Shown one piece after another: positions 1-8,673 of a stretch of DNA of 46,032 nucleotides. Positions within the stretch are counted from its first letter, which is position 1; each line of letters starts with the position of its first letter. The position numbers were made by a program, and so were the translations under genes. The DNA is from UBA4722 sp044221135 (GTDB taxonomy: Bacteria > Pseudomonadota > Gammaproteobacteria > DSM-16500): positions 1 through 46,032 of the forward strand of contig JBGAPT010000013.1 of NCBI GenBank assembly GCA_044221135.1. Reading direction: 5' to 3'. The notes under the pieces are model-generated. The model ran no database searches. It saw nothing but the letters and a program-made list of their open reading frames with translations, and had not been told where the DNA came from.

Positions 1-104
1 TGGCTTTTATAATAGGGCATTTGCTTTTTTTGTTCTAAAAATGCACTATGCTTTGCTTGCTTTAATTTCTCACCTAAAAAAATCAAACAGTAGATTTGGT
101 GTAT

Positions 105-1079
105 CTATTTCTTCTTTGTTAAATTTTCAGGTCTTAAAACTGCATTCACTTCCTTTATAACCGCTTGTCCCCCTTCACCATGCAATGAACTCCACATACC
201 ACGCATAGAAGGCAAAATCTCACGGCCTTTTTTGATCCCTGTCAAAATAATTTGAGCAACTTTATAAATATAATGGCCCAGATTATCTTGGTTATCCATT
301 AAATAGGTCTTCTGCTTTTCAAGAAGCCTAGCCACAGCCGCCAATCTTACATCTACTCTGACTGTTTTATCTTTTAATATATCTAATATTGGCTGCGTCA
401 CCAAACCACGCAATTGCATTGGGTCTCCAGATTTTATAACAGATGCATCTAATAAATAGTTATCATATTTTGTAAATATCCTAGTGAGATTAATTATTTT
501 TTGTTTATTTTGTTCTTCTTCATCATTCAGTATTATCTCTTCATAAGGACTAGAAAGATGAATATCATAAACAGGTTCAGGTTCAGATTCCAAAGCAGAA
601 AGTAACTGCTCAATTTCCTGGTCTTCTTCTTCATCAATGAGGCCTTCCACTTCTACTGATTCATCATAACTTAGATTTTCTATCTCTATCGCATTATCAA
701 GCTCCAGATATCTTGCTTCTTGTAAACAATTTAATATCCAAACAAAATGATTTTTTTCCTCAGGATTCAATCTTGCTCCTGCTTCACCCAAAATTCTTGC
801 TTGCAAAGCAAGTATTAGAGCGGAATGATGCTTACGTCGTAATGCAGCAAATAATTCCTTACGCATACTGATTAGTTCAGCAAGTGATTCCTGGGATAAT
901 GCGCTATTTGCACATATCTTATCTAACCGCTTTAAATAAGAAAATAAGCTTGGCAAATTCAAAACTTTAGATGAAGTAAACGTCTTACTCATCTCCATCA
1001 CTTGTTTAAAATCGTTTATGACATTTTGCTGGGACATTAATGCAGTGGCATTTTTATAACTCGAATTTCTACCGCCCAT
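105..1079 (-). CDS. hypothetical acidic cytosolic protein
   Basis: A 324-residue protein that I do not recognise. The ATG at 1079 is chosen over an in-frame TTG at 1091 because a perfect GGAGG lies about six bases upstream of the ATG. There is no signal peptide or membrane segment. The first 130 residues are mixed helical sequence; about residues 135-195 are very acidic, with runs of Asp/Glu (IDEEEDQEIEQLL); the last 120 residues are again helical and basic towards the end (ENLTKKK). It lies 177 bases downstream of the 868-aa kinase-like gene on the same strand, so the two may be co-transcribed. Size, lack of recognisable domains and an acidic linker would fit a secreted effector or an accessory protein, but that is context only. 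Confidence 0.75.
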   Translation of the reverse strand: MGGRNSSYKNATALMSQQNVINDFKQVMEMSKTFTSSKVLNLPSLFSYLKRLDKICANSALSQESLAELISMRKELFAALRRKHHSALILALQARILGEAGARLNPEEKNHFVWILNCLQEARYLELDNAIEIENLSYDESVEVEGLIDEEEDQEIEQLLSALESEPEPVYDIHLSSPYEEIILNDEEEQNKQKIINLTRIFTKYDNYLLDASVIKSGDPMQLRGLVTQPILDILKDKTVRVDVRLAAVARLLEKQKTYLMDNQDNLGHYIYKVAQIILTGIKKGREILPSMRGMWSSLHGEGGQAVIKEVNAVLRPENLTKKK

Positions 1080-1256
1080 AAAAGCCTCCAAAATGTATGG
1101 ATGTAAATCAAGTATAGTAGTAAAAATGGCCTATTTTCAGTTAACGCACTCCAAATAACGATAAGGTTCATAACAGCATGAAATATAAACTTTTTTATTT
1201 AACCTGAGTGATGGATAAGAATGCTATTAAACTTTGTAAAAGCGACTGACCAGAGG

Positions 1257-3863
1257 CTAGTTAGGACTTTGGCTAAGTGTAGGCTCTGGGTAGCGACTTC
1301 GTAATGTCTCTAGTAATTTCTTTTGGTTAGGACCTAAGGCATCCTCACTTTGTTTGGCAGCCAGCGCGCCCAACCTGAATAAATAGTCTTTTTCATGCTG
1401 CTCCACACGTTTTTTCCGCCCATCCTTTATCAACTTAACAATCTCTTGTTGCAAGTCCTTGACACTCGGCGGTTTATTATACTTCTCACCATTTGTGACA
1501 TGCATGTACAATTCATTAAGCAAATGGCACTCTGCTTCTTTTTGTTTTGCTTCATCCTCTGGGTATTTTTGTTTTGCAATAACATACAATTCCGCAAATA
1601 AAGTATCGCACGCCTCCTGAATATCTTGTAATTGAAACTCCAATGAATTTTCTAAAAGAATTTTGCATGAAGCTTCGGTCAATACGAGATTATCCTGTCC
1701 TGTGGCTATAAATTCCGCCGCATGATTTGTAGGTACAAATTCTACACCACCCCCAGGGAGCAAGCGAACTGGTAAAGTCGCGTGTTCGTCTAAGCGCACC
1801 ACTGTGCCTTCATTATAATATGAATTGCCATGATCAATTTTTTGGAAAAAAACACGGCCTCCACATCCTTCAATTTCTCTAATTTTTCCCGCCAGTAATT
1901 GGATATATTCTTGTGATTTACGAGAAAAAAAGATATTCGACATCCCACTCTCATTAAGGTGATTTTTTATTATTTCGTTAAAGTTTTTTACCAGCCTTTT
2001 AGCATGTTGGAGATCTTCTGGCTTCACATCTTTTAAATCAATCAATAACAGCACATTTTCGGTATGCAAATCAAAATCGCCCATCCTCACTGCCGCGTGT
2101 ATCACTTCCTCTAGTCCAAGTTGGGGGAGTGCCTTATTAAGATCAATTAATGTCATAAATAACTGTTTTGAGAAAGTATAAGCTGCCTTAGGCCGAGTAG
2201 CATAACCACCGACTGTAGCTGCCGTCACAGTGTAATCACTGTCATAATATTGACTTGCAACAAATACCTCGCTGCCTATATCTTGACTTGCTGTACTTTT
2301 AGCATCCTTGCTCTCAAGCCATAATTGCGTGGCTGCTGCTTGATTTAGACATCCCCTTCTGCGGGCATTTGCCTGTAATTCTAATGATGCTAAATGCTCT
2401 GACAGGGTTTCTCCCCAGTTTTTGCCTTGCTTTACCATATAAGTTGTTTCATTCTTTTGTTCGTCTAAAACAGTACACTGTTGACCGGCAGTCACGCCAG
2501 AGCCTTTCTTTTTTGCACTACGAAGTGTCACAGGTTCCATAGGCTTCCCTTGACTAACTACTCTTGCGAACCTTTTATCAAGCATGGCCGCTTCACGCAC
2601 AGCGCTGATCACATCACTGAACTGCTTTTCTTCTGATTTAAATGTTTCCGCACCAAACCACCAATTTCTTATCCATCTTCCAAATCGAGTGTAGGTAGAT
2701 TTAATAGCTTGTAAATCTGACCAATCTTTCATTTGCTCCAAATCGATCGGCTGATTCTGCATAGCTTTTGTAATCAAGTCATTTTCAATTTTTTTAAGTA
2801 GTCTTTCAGCATTGGAATAGTAAGAAGACGATGGCTTTACTGTGCTTTCTTTTGCAGCGATAATAAATACTTCATCTAATAAGTTTAATAAACTCTGTTG
2901 CATTGTTTTATTGGTAATGAGCAAACAGTTTTCTCTAGCTGCTTGGTAGATACTAGTTAAGTCTGATTTTCCATGCCGATCTAAAGCTGCTGCTGCTTCA
3001 GCATAATTTTTTGGATAATTACCAAACATGGAACGGCCTTTGTTGCCTGCATTCATCACTTGAATCTGTTGGATAAGAAAATCAATTACCTCTGGCTTAA
3101 GCTCTGCGCCACTTTCTGGTGGGAACCAGAATGCCTTGATCCTTTTAAATTCATTATCGGAGATACCGCCAAGCGAGGTCGCTGCTGGAGAAGATTTCAA
3201 TGCTTGAAGAACTCGAATTTGTTTAGCGATACTAGGCAACTCTTTATTCTGAATTTTTGCAAAAAAATTCTCGGCCACTTCTGCTGTAACACAGACTGAA
3301 TAAGACGTCCCAGCTTTAGAAGAAATAGTGTTAAGCAGATCATCAACTTTAAGTTCGGGCGCAGCCTTGTTATCATTGCGCTTAGATACTTGCTGATCTT
3401 GGGTTGTCCATAGCGTTCCAGTGATAGCAGCGATATATTTTCCAACAGCGCTAGTTTGTGCAAAAATAACGGTTGGATAATAGAGCGTGTTTTCCTTTTC
3501 TCCAACATGATAAACAGGAAAGACAAGTTGATCTGCCATGGCTTGATAGAATTTTGCTGTAGAGGCATACTTTTTTTCTTCTTCCACTTTTTTTGGGAAA
3601 AAGAGTATCTCTAGAAGATCTTTTTTCTCACGGTCTGACAATCTATTAAAAAACGCCTGGAATTTATCTCGGGAACGAATCAATTTAAGGAATTTATCCT
3701 TTTCCATATGAATCGGTAAAAACTGGCTTTCCAATACATTCGTTATTCTCTTATACAGGAAATTCCAAGTATCAGAATCCAACTTAATAGACGCCATATT
3801 ATCAATAAAATCAACGACAAACTTGTTTTTTAGCTCCCTATTAACATCAGGATGTTCTAACAT
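1257..3863 (-). CDS. large cytosolic protein with kinase-like core; candidate effector
   Basis: An 868-residue protein with no signal peptide or membrane helix and a good AGGAG ribosome site before the ATG. I do not recognise the whole protein, but residues 450-690 carry the ordered signatures of a protein/lipid-kinase-like fold. These are a glycine-containing strand (GSGVTAG, 454-460), a beta-3-like lysine (YMVKQ, Lys478), a helix with glutamate (LASLELQ, Glu496, or Glu485), a hinge-like strand (EVFVASQYY, 532-540), a catalytic-loop-like GDFDLHTEN (595-603, Asp598 and Asn603) and a metal-site-like KIDHG (675-679, Asp677). The 450-residue N-terminus is helical and without known motifs; the C-terminus is charged. 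HxDxxxxN plus IDxG loops occur in aminoglycoside-phosphotransferase and PI-kinase-like families and in several Legionella effectors. Kinase activity and secretion are inferences. Confidence 0.8.
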   Translation of the reverse strand: MLEHPDVNRELKNKFVVDFIDNMASIKLDSDTWNFLYKRITNVLESQFLPIHMEKDKFLKLIRSRDKFQAFFNRLSDREKKDLLEILFFPKKVEEEKKYASTAKFYQAMADQLVFPVYHVGEKENTLYYPTVIFAQTSAVGKYIAAITGTLWTTQDQQVSKRNDNKAAPELKVDDLLNTISSKAGTSYSVCVTAEVAENFFAKIQNKELPSIAKQIRVLQALKSSPAATSLGGISDNEFKRIKAFWFPPESGAELKPEVIDFLIQQIQVMNAGNKGRSMFGNYPKNYAEAAAALDRHGKSDLTSIYQAARENCLLITNKTMQQSLLNLLDEVFIIAAKESTVKPSSSYYSNAERLLKKIENDLITKAMQNQPIDLEQMKDWSDLQAIKSTYTRFGRWIRNWWFGAETFKSEEKQFSDVISAVREAAMLDKRFARVVSQGKPMEPVTLRSAKKKGSGVTAGQQCTVLDEQKNETTYMVKQGKNWGETLSEHLASLELQANARRRGCLNQAAATQLWLESKDAKSTASQDIGSEVFVASQYYDSDYTVTAATVGGYATRPKAAYTFSKQLFMTLIDLNKALPQLGLEEVIHAAVRMGDFDLHTENVLLLIDLKDVKPEDLQHAKRLVKNFNEIIKNHLNESGMSNIFFSRKSQEYIQLLAGKIREIEGCGGRVFFQKIDHGNSYYNEGTVVRLDEHATLPVRLLPGGGVEFVPTNHAAEFIATGQDNLVLTEASCKILLENSLEFQLQDIQEACDTLFAELYVIAKQKYPEDEAKQKEAECHLLNELYMHVTNGEKYNKPPSVKDLQQEIVKLIKDGRKKRVEQHEKDYLFRLGALAAKQSEDALGPNQKKLLETLRSRYPEPTLSQSPN

Positions 3864-3926
3864 GTCTGCTCTCCTTTTATACTTATCCTTTTTCAGTATA
3901 GATCATATTATAAGTTTTGGTTGCTG

Positions 3927-4068
3927 TGTGTCATTCCCGCGAAAGCGGGAACCCATTCAAAACAAACTACCCAATAATGAAACAATACAATGAAAATTGA
4001 ATTATCAAGAATCAAAAAAAGGTGAGAGGTGAGTCACAATGGGTTCCCGTTTTCGCGGGAATGACACA
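3927..4068. repeat. REP-like inverted pair, TGTCATTCCCGCGAAAGCGGG family
   Basis: Two copies of one repeat face each other at 3927-3957 and 4039-4068, about 80 bases apart, in the divergent gap between the kinase-like gene and dciA. Each arm is itself a hairpin (CCCGC, GAAA loop, GCGGG; the right arm is slightly degenerate, CCCGTTTTCGCGGG). The same family recurs three times at 15036-15501 with a different middle segment. The geometry, two small hairpins forming a larger palindrome, is that of a REPIN. No transposase is nearby. Confidence 0.85.
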
Positions 4069-4130
4069 TTTTAGAAGTATTTAGTTATAAGTTGCTGCGT
4101 AACATGAGTAAATAAGTTTATACTTCAAAA

Positions 4131-4574
4131 ATGGATTATTCGATTACACACTATTTTCAACAAGACAGTAAAACACTGGGTAAGTTGTTGTCTAAGTTAA
4201 ATCAGCTTCAACAGTGGAATGGATGGCTAAAGGAATGTTTGGAGCAACACGCTGTCTTGTCTCAACATTGTTTTATTGTGAGTCTTGCGGGTACTTCTCT
4301 CATTGTTTTAGCAGATAATCCACATTGGGTGACCCGTTTTCGCTTTCATATCCCTGTCTTGTTAGCAAAGCTGCGAAAGTATAGTGACTTCGAAAATATT
4401 CAATCCATTTGTTGTAAAGTTCAGCCGCATTATATTCCCGTATCATCACTTAAAAATCGTGAACCTCAACAAAAGCTTTCGGCAGAAAGTGCTATTTTAG
4501 TGCGTGAAACAGCAAAAAAAATAGCGGATGAAAAGCTGCGAATTGCGTTGGAGAAAATAGCCGAGCATTCCTAA
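4131..4574 (+). CDS. dciA: DciA-like DUF721 protein, replicative helicase loader
   Basis: A 147-residue protein of the DUF721/DciA family. DciA proteins help load or operate the replicative helicase DnaB in bacteria that lack the phage-derived DnaC. The sequence shows the typical compact N-terminal KH-like region, with the hydrophobic core SLAGTSLIVLADNPHWVTRF at residues 50-69 and the following PVLLAKLRKY helix, then a charged helical tail with lysine/glutamate-rich sequence (AKKIADEKLRIALEKIAEHS). The gene is convergent with lpxC, an association common in gammaproteobacteria where DUF721 sits between lpxC and secA; secA is absent here. No strong ribosome site is visible before the ATG. Family assignment is fairly firm; function follows from the family. 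Confidence 0.82.
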   Translation: MDYSITHYFQQDSKTLGKLLSKLNQLQQWNGWLKECLEQHAVLSQHCFIVSLAGTSLIVLADNPHWVTRFRFHIPVLLAKLRKYSDFENIQSICCKVQPHYIPVSSLKNREPQQKLSAESAILVRETAKKIADEKLRIALEKIAEHS

Positions 4575-4586
4575 ATAAAACAGTGC

Positions 4587-4657
4587 TGTCATCCTGAGCC
4601 CTGACCAGAGTAGACTCAGCTAAAACTTGAGTGACCCTCACGAAGTTCAGGATGACA
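4587..4657. repeat. TCATCCTGA-type hairpin repeat between dciA and lpxC
   Basis: TGTCATCCTGA at 4587-4597 pairs with TTCAGGATGACA at 4646-4657, and an inner CTCA/TGAG stem lies around 4615-4632. It fills the convergent gap between dciA and lpxC, so it could end transcription from both sides. A shorter relative lies at 9693-9721. Confidence 0.7.
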
Positions 4658-4680
4658 GAATGCATTCATGACAACACTAT

Positions 4681-5604
4681 TTAAGCTTCAAAAGCCAACA
4701 TCGGACGGAGATAAGAAATAGGAACATGAGCTGAGTCTTCATCAAATGTGACATATTCCCAGGCATCTTGTTGTTCCAATAATTTGCGTAGCAGCATATT
4801 GTTTAGAGCATGACCTGATTTATGGCCGTTAAAAGCACCAATTAAGCTGGAGCCCAATAAATAAAGATCGCCGATTGCATCAAGAATTTTGTGTTTAACA
4901 AATTCATCTTCATAACGCAGGCCATCTTCATTCAATACACGAAAATCATCAATCGCAACCGCATTATCTAGTGTCGCACCACGCGCTAAGTTCATTGCAC
5001 GTAAACGCTCAAAATCAGCCATAAAGCCAAACGTACGGGCGCGACTCACTTCCTTCACATAAGATGTGCTGGAAAAATCTAAAGTAGCTGTTTTGCTATG
5101 CATTTGAAATACAGGATGATTGAACTCAATGCTAAAAGTGACTTTAAAGCCTTCAAAAGGTTCAAAGCAAGCCCATTTATCATCCTCTTTCACAGTCACT
5201 TTACGTTTAACACGGGAATAAATCGCTTTTGGCGCATTTTGTTCTTGAATACCTGCAGATTGAACCAAAAATACAAAAGGTGCAGCACTGCCATCCATAA
5301 TGGGAATTTCTGAGGCATTCACATCCACATAAGCATTATCAATACCCATGCCAGCCAAGGCTGAAAGTAAATGCTCAACGGTAGCAACACGTATTCCATT
5401 TTTGACCAACGAAGTAGATAAGGTTGTATCCCCTACATATTCTGCAAGCGCTGGGATCTCAATAGTGGGTACTATATCGACACGTTGAAAGATAATCCCT
5501 GTATTAGCGGGGGCAGGCTTTAAAGTAAGCTCGGCTCTTTCGCCACCGTGTAGTGTTATTCCTGTTGCCTTAATAACGTTCTTTAAGGTTCTTTGTCTTA
5601 TCAT
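4681..5604 (-). CDS. lpxC: UDP-3-O-acyl-N-acetylglucosamine deacetylase
   Basis: LpxC, 307 residues, close to the usual 300-305. It performs the committed step of lipid A synthesis, zinc-dependent deacetylation of UDP-3-O-acyl-GlcNAc in the cytosol. The start (MIRQRTLKNV) matches the conserved N-terminus of the family. Zinc ligands are visible: His78 in VEHLLSALAGMGIDN, then His238 and Asp242 in HKILDAIGDLYLLG. The catalytic His265 is in GHKSGH, and Glu77 precedes the first ligand. In most relatives lpxC closes the division gene cluster after ftsZ; here it follows ugd on the same strand instead, so the usual neighbourhood has been broken and LPS sugar genes now flank it. The coding sequence is intact. 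Confidence 0.97.
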   Translation of the reverse strand: MIRQRTLKNVIKATGITLHGGERAELTLKPAPANTGIIFQRVDIVPTIEIPALAEYVGDTTLSTSLVKNGIRVATVEHLLSALAGMGIDNAYVDVNASEIPIMDGSAAPFVFLVQSAGIQEQNAPKAIYSRVKRKVTVKEDDKWACFEPFEGFKVTFSIEFNHPVFQMHSKTATLDFSSTSYVKEVSRARTFGFMADFERLRAMNLARGATLDNAVAIDDFRVLNEDGLRYEDEFVKHKILDAIGDLYLLGSSLIGAFNGHKSGHALNNMLLRKLLEQQDAWEYVTFDEDSAHVPISYLRPMLAFEA

Positions 5605-5709
5605 TCCTAGTTCACTTTTTTAAACGACGTTTATAAATAATATCATAAGCTGGATAGTTTGGAAATTAATACTTTTCATTAATTATTTCAGGCGGTTAAG
5701 ATGGTTTCA

Positions 5710-7041
5710 TTATCGCCCTATTCCATAATACTCAAACTCAGCGTCTTTTATCTGCTTTGGATCATATTGATTACGCCCGTCTAAAATAATGTGCTTACGC
5801 ATCATTTTTTTCATGACCGTTAAATCGGGGTAACAAAAAGGTTTCCATTCAGTAACGAGCACTAAAGCATCTGCATCTTGCAATGCTTCATATTGATGTT
5901 CTGCAAAATGCAGATTACCCTTCTTCAACCATGTAGCAGGAAATAATTGACGTGCAATAGGCATCGCCACAGGATCATACACTTGCACACGCGCATTGCG
6001 TGCAAGCAAAGACTCTAATAAAACCAAAGAAGAGGCTTCACGCATATCATCTGTGCCCGGCTTGAAAGATAATCCCCATACTCCAATAGTGATTTTCGAA
6101 AGATCATCGCCAAATAATTGGATAATTTTATTAGACAATATTTGCTTTTGTTGAAAATTTCTTTCTTCAACTGCTTTCAAAACCAAAGGCTCAACGCCAT
6201 TGTCTTCTGCCATTTTTATTAATGCTTTAACATCTTTAGGAAAACAAGAGCCGCCATAACCACAACCCGGATTAATAAATGAATTGCCAATACGCGAATC
6301 AGAACCAATACCTAAACGTACATTTTCTACATCCACATTCAAACGTTCGCACAATACTGCCATTTCATTCATGAAAGATATTTTAGTCGCAAGCATTGCA
6401 TTAGCCGCATATTTTGTCATCTCAGCATCTTTCACACTCATAAAATAAATTTTTTCTGGGTTACGTAAAATAGGTGTGTAAAGCTCGAGCATAATTGTTT
6501 TGGCTTTTTTAGATGTTAACCCAATAATAATACGATCTGGTTTCATAAAATCATCAATGGCAGCACCCTCACGCAAAAACTCAGGGTTACTGACCATATC
6601 AAATTGAGTTGTTAAACCCTGCTTTTTTAATTCGGCTTTAATTTCTTCTTTCACTTGATCTGCAACACCTACAGGCACTGTTGATTTATCAACGACTACA
6701 CAATATTTTTTAATGCAAGCACCTATGTTACGTGCTGCTTCTAATACATATTGCATATTAGCCGAACCATCTTTATCACTAGGGGTACCCACAGCAATAA
6801 AAATAACTTGTGGCTCAACAGAAAGTTCGCTGAGTGATGTCACAAAATGCAAACGCCCTGCCGACATGTTTAATGCAACTAATGCTTCAAGACCCGGTTC
6901 ATAAATAGGTAAAACACCTTTTTTAAGATTCGCAATCTTATCTTTATTCACATCCACACACGTAACATGATTACCTAAATCAGCAAAACATGCGCCTGTT
7001 ACCAAGCCAACATACCCTGCTCCTATAACAGTGATATTCAC
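5710..7041 (-). CDS. ugd: UDP-glucose 6-dehydrogenase
   Basis: A 443-residue UDP-glucose/GDP-mannose dehydrogenase family member that oxidises UDP-glucose to UDP-glucuronate with two NAD+. The N-terminal Rossmann motif GAGYVGLVTG (7-16), the central segment with SNPEFLREGAAIDDF (151-165), the catalytic cysteine Cys266 in GYGGSCFPKD, and the C-terminal UDP-binding domain (GLSFKPGTDDMREASS) are all present. The start is a GTG with a good AGGAG eight bases upstream. It is specific for UDP-glucose rather than GDP-mannose by overall resemblance and because galU lies two genes upstream on the same strand. UDP-glucuronate could feed uronic acid or pentose residues of the LPS. Confidence 0.95.
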   Translation of the reverse strand: MNITVIGAGYVGLVTGACFADLGNHVTCVDVNKDKIANLKKGVLPIYEPGLEALVALNMSAGRLHFVTSLSELSVEPQVIFIAVGTPSDKDGSANMQYVLEAARNIGACIKKYCVVVDKSTVPVGVADQVKEEIKAELKKQGLTTQFDMVSNPEFLREGAAIDDFMKPDRIIIGLTSKKAKTIMLELYTPILRNPEKIYFMSVKDAEMTKYAANAMLATKISFMNEMAVLCERLNVDVENVRLGIGSDSRIGNSFINPGCGYGGSCFPKDVKALIKMAEDNGVEPLVLKAVEERNFQQKQILSNKIIQLFGDDLSKITIGVWGLSFKPGTDDMREASSLVLLESLLARNARVQVYDPVAMPIARQLFPATWLKKGNLHFAEHQYEALQDADALVLVTEWKPFCYPDLTVMKKMMRKHIILDGRNQYDPKQIKDAEFEYYGIGR

Positions 7042-7068
7042 AAAGATCTCCTATGCTTTTTATTTATA

Positions 7069-7118
7069 TGCTGCGCCTCAGCAAAGCTGAGGCTTGCACT
7101 TAAGGGGGAGAATCCCCC
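7069..7118. repeat. two-hairpin repeat upstream of ugd
   Basis: Two perfect hairpins follow each other: GCCTCAGC-AAA-GCTGAGGC (about 7075-7093) and GGGGGA-GAA-TCCCCC (7104-7118), continuing into ATCGCG. A diverged copy with the same order of elements lies at 45563-45606 upstream of dnaK. In both cases the repeat is in the leader of a minus-strand gene. Confidence 0.75.
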
Positions 7119-7143
7119 ATCGCGTAATGTTAATAGCGTAATG

Positions 7144-8673
7144 TCAGTGGAAATTCCCTCTGTAAATACGCACTTGATCGCCACGTTTATTATGAAAAAT
7201 TTGTATAGGTGCTACCTTTATTTCATGCAAAATACTTGTGGGTGAACTTAATTCTTTTTGATCTACATGCAGCGCTAGATAATCGTATTTTTTCCATCGG
7301 CCATTGACTAGCGTATGAAGATTCATATATGCCTGAAACTGAGTAAAAATCTGATTACCAAAATGATTGGAATAATACATCAGCTGAAGATCATTACTGT
7401 ATAACCTGGCACGATTAGGCACGTGTTCTGATAGCCATTGGCCTGCATCACGCACATATTCTTTTGAATAACCAAAATCAAACAGACCGCCTAACGATGA
7501 AATAAAAATAAATACTATTGCTAGTAAGAGTGGCCATTTTCGTTGTTGCCATTGTTGTATGAGAGAATAGAGTGCAAAAGGGACCCATAGCATGAGTACT
7601 AACGATAAAGCAATCAAATAGCGTTTAGAAAGAAACATATTTTGGCCTAAAAAGATGGCCGTTATGAATACATTAACACCTATATAACTCCACAAAATAA
7701 ATCGTGTTATTTGATTGATCACTAATAATTTTTTACTCCATGCGTAACAGACTAACACACTATAAATCAGCGATAAATTGACGATGACATTGAAAAAATA
7801 CCAAACAAAAAAGGTAATGAATAACACAGGCGTTGCATCGCGCGCCCCATTTTCGCCTAATACAGTTTGCGCTAGCCCAAGTGCTTTCACTTGAAAATTT
7901 TGCTTAAGCAGCATCATTCCATGTAGCAATTGAAATTGAAGCTCAGATAAACGCCCTGTCATAAGTGGATGATAAAGCAAAAACCACCCGCCTAATAATA
8001 TGCCCACTATAACTGTGAAACTGTTTAATGCTAAAAAAGCACGTACCCGAGCGATTTTATTCTGACTAAACTCAAACCATGCAATCCAGGGTATAACCAC
8101 TAAAAAAATAGCGCCTTCAACACGAAACAATGTTGCAAGCAAGCTGCTTACACTCCAAGCTAATGCATAATAATATTTTTTTTCACGAAAATAATGTAGC
8201 AAAAATAAAATAGATATCAAATAAAATGCCCAAAAACCATGATCTCGAATAATATACGTTTTTACTGCATTAAATTCATGCGCCAGCAAAATAACGGCAG
8301 CACCCAATAAAAGGAATAATGATTTATTTTTTTCTGATCGTATTTTTTCTGTTAAAAAAGCAACTATTTTCATAAAAGAAAATACAGTAAGCACGGAGAA
8401 AAAACCATCTAATGTATAGGCTGCAGTCACGTAAGATAAGTGCGTTACCGTTGCAAATCCAGCAATCAATAAAGAATAAAATGGCCACTTGGCCTGGCCA
8501 CACATATTCATTGCAAACTGAATACCTTCTTTCATGGCAGCAGCACTTTGCAAGTAACAAATAGCGTCTGAATTAACGACTGTTTCTCTGCTACTGATCC
8601 AAATTGAACAGAGCACACTGAGTAATGTTGCAATTAAATAAGGTATGTAACGAGCAGATGTTAAGCGAGGCAT
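7144..8673 (-). CDS. GT-C type integral membrane glycosyltransferase
   Basis: A 509-residue membrane protein with about ten to twelve predicted helices (for example residues 11-27, 60-80, 120-135, 208-232, 370-395) and a soluble C-terminal tail of about 90 residues. The layout resembles GT-C glycosyltransferases of the ArnT/PMT class, which use polyprenyl-phosphate sugars at the periplasmic face. The first external loop carries an acidic residue (NSDAICY, Asp36) where these enzymes keep their catalytic aspartate. The start overlaps the end of galU by 13 bases, so the two are translationally coupled. It probably adds one sugar to lipid A, core or O-antigen. Donor and acceptor cannot be read from the sequence, and the family call rests on topology and the Asp loop. 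Confidence 0.72.
   Translation of the reverse strand: MPRLTSARYIPYLIATLLSVLCSIWISSRETVVNSDAICYLQSAAAMKEGIQFAMNMCGQAKWPFYSLLIAGFATVTHLSYVTAAYTLDGFFSVLTVFSFMKIVAFLTEKIRSEKNKSLFLLLGAAVILLAHEFNAVKTYIIRDHGFWAFYLISILFLLHYFREKKYYYALAWSVSSLLATLFRVEGAIFLVVIPWIAWFEFSQNKIARVRAFLALNSFTVIVGILLGGWFLLYHPLMTGRLSELQFQLLHGMMLLKQNFQVKALGLAQTVLGENGARDATPVLFITFFVWYFFNVIVNLSLIYSVLVCYAWSKKLLVINQITRFILWSYIGVNVFITAIFLGQNMFLSKRYLIALSLVLMLWVPFALYSLIQQWQQRKWPLLLAIVFIFISSLGGLFDFGYSKEYVRDAGQWLSEHVPNRARLYSNDLQLMYYSNHFGNQIFTQFQAYMNLHTLVNGRWKKYDYLALHVDQKELSSPTSILHEIKVAPIQIFHNKRGDQVRIYRGNFH

Noticed and set aside
1..104. Possible gene or terminator at the left edge
   Set aside because: No open frame, motif or convincing hairpin is visible in these AT-rich bases.
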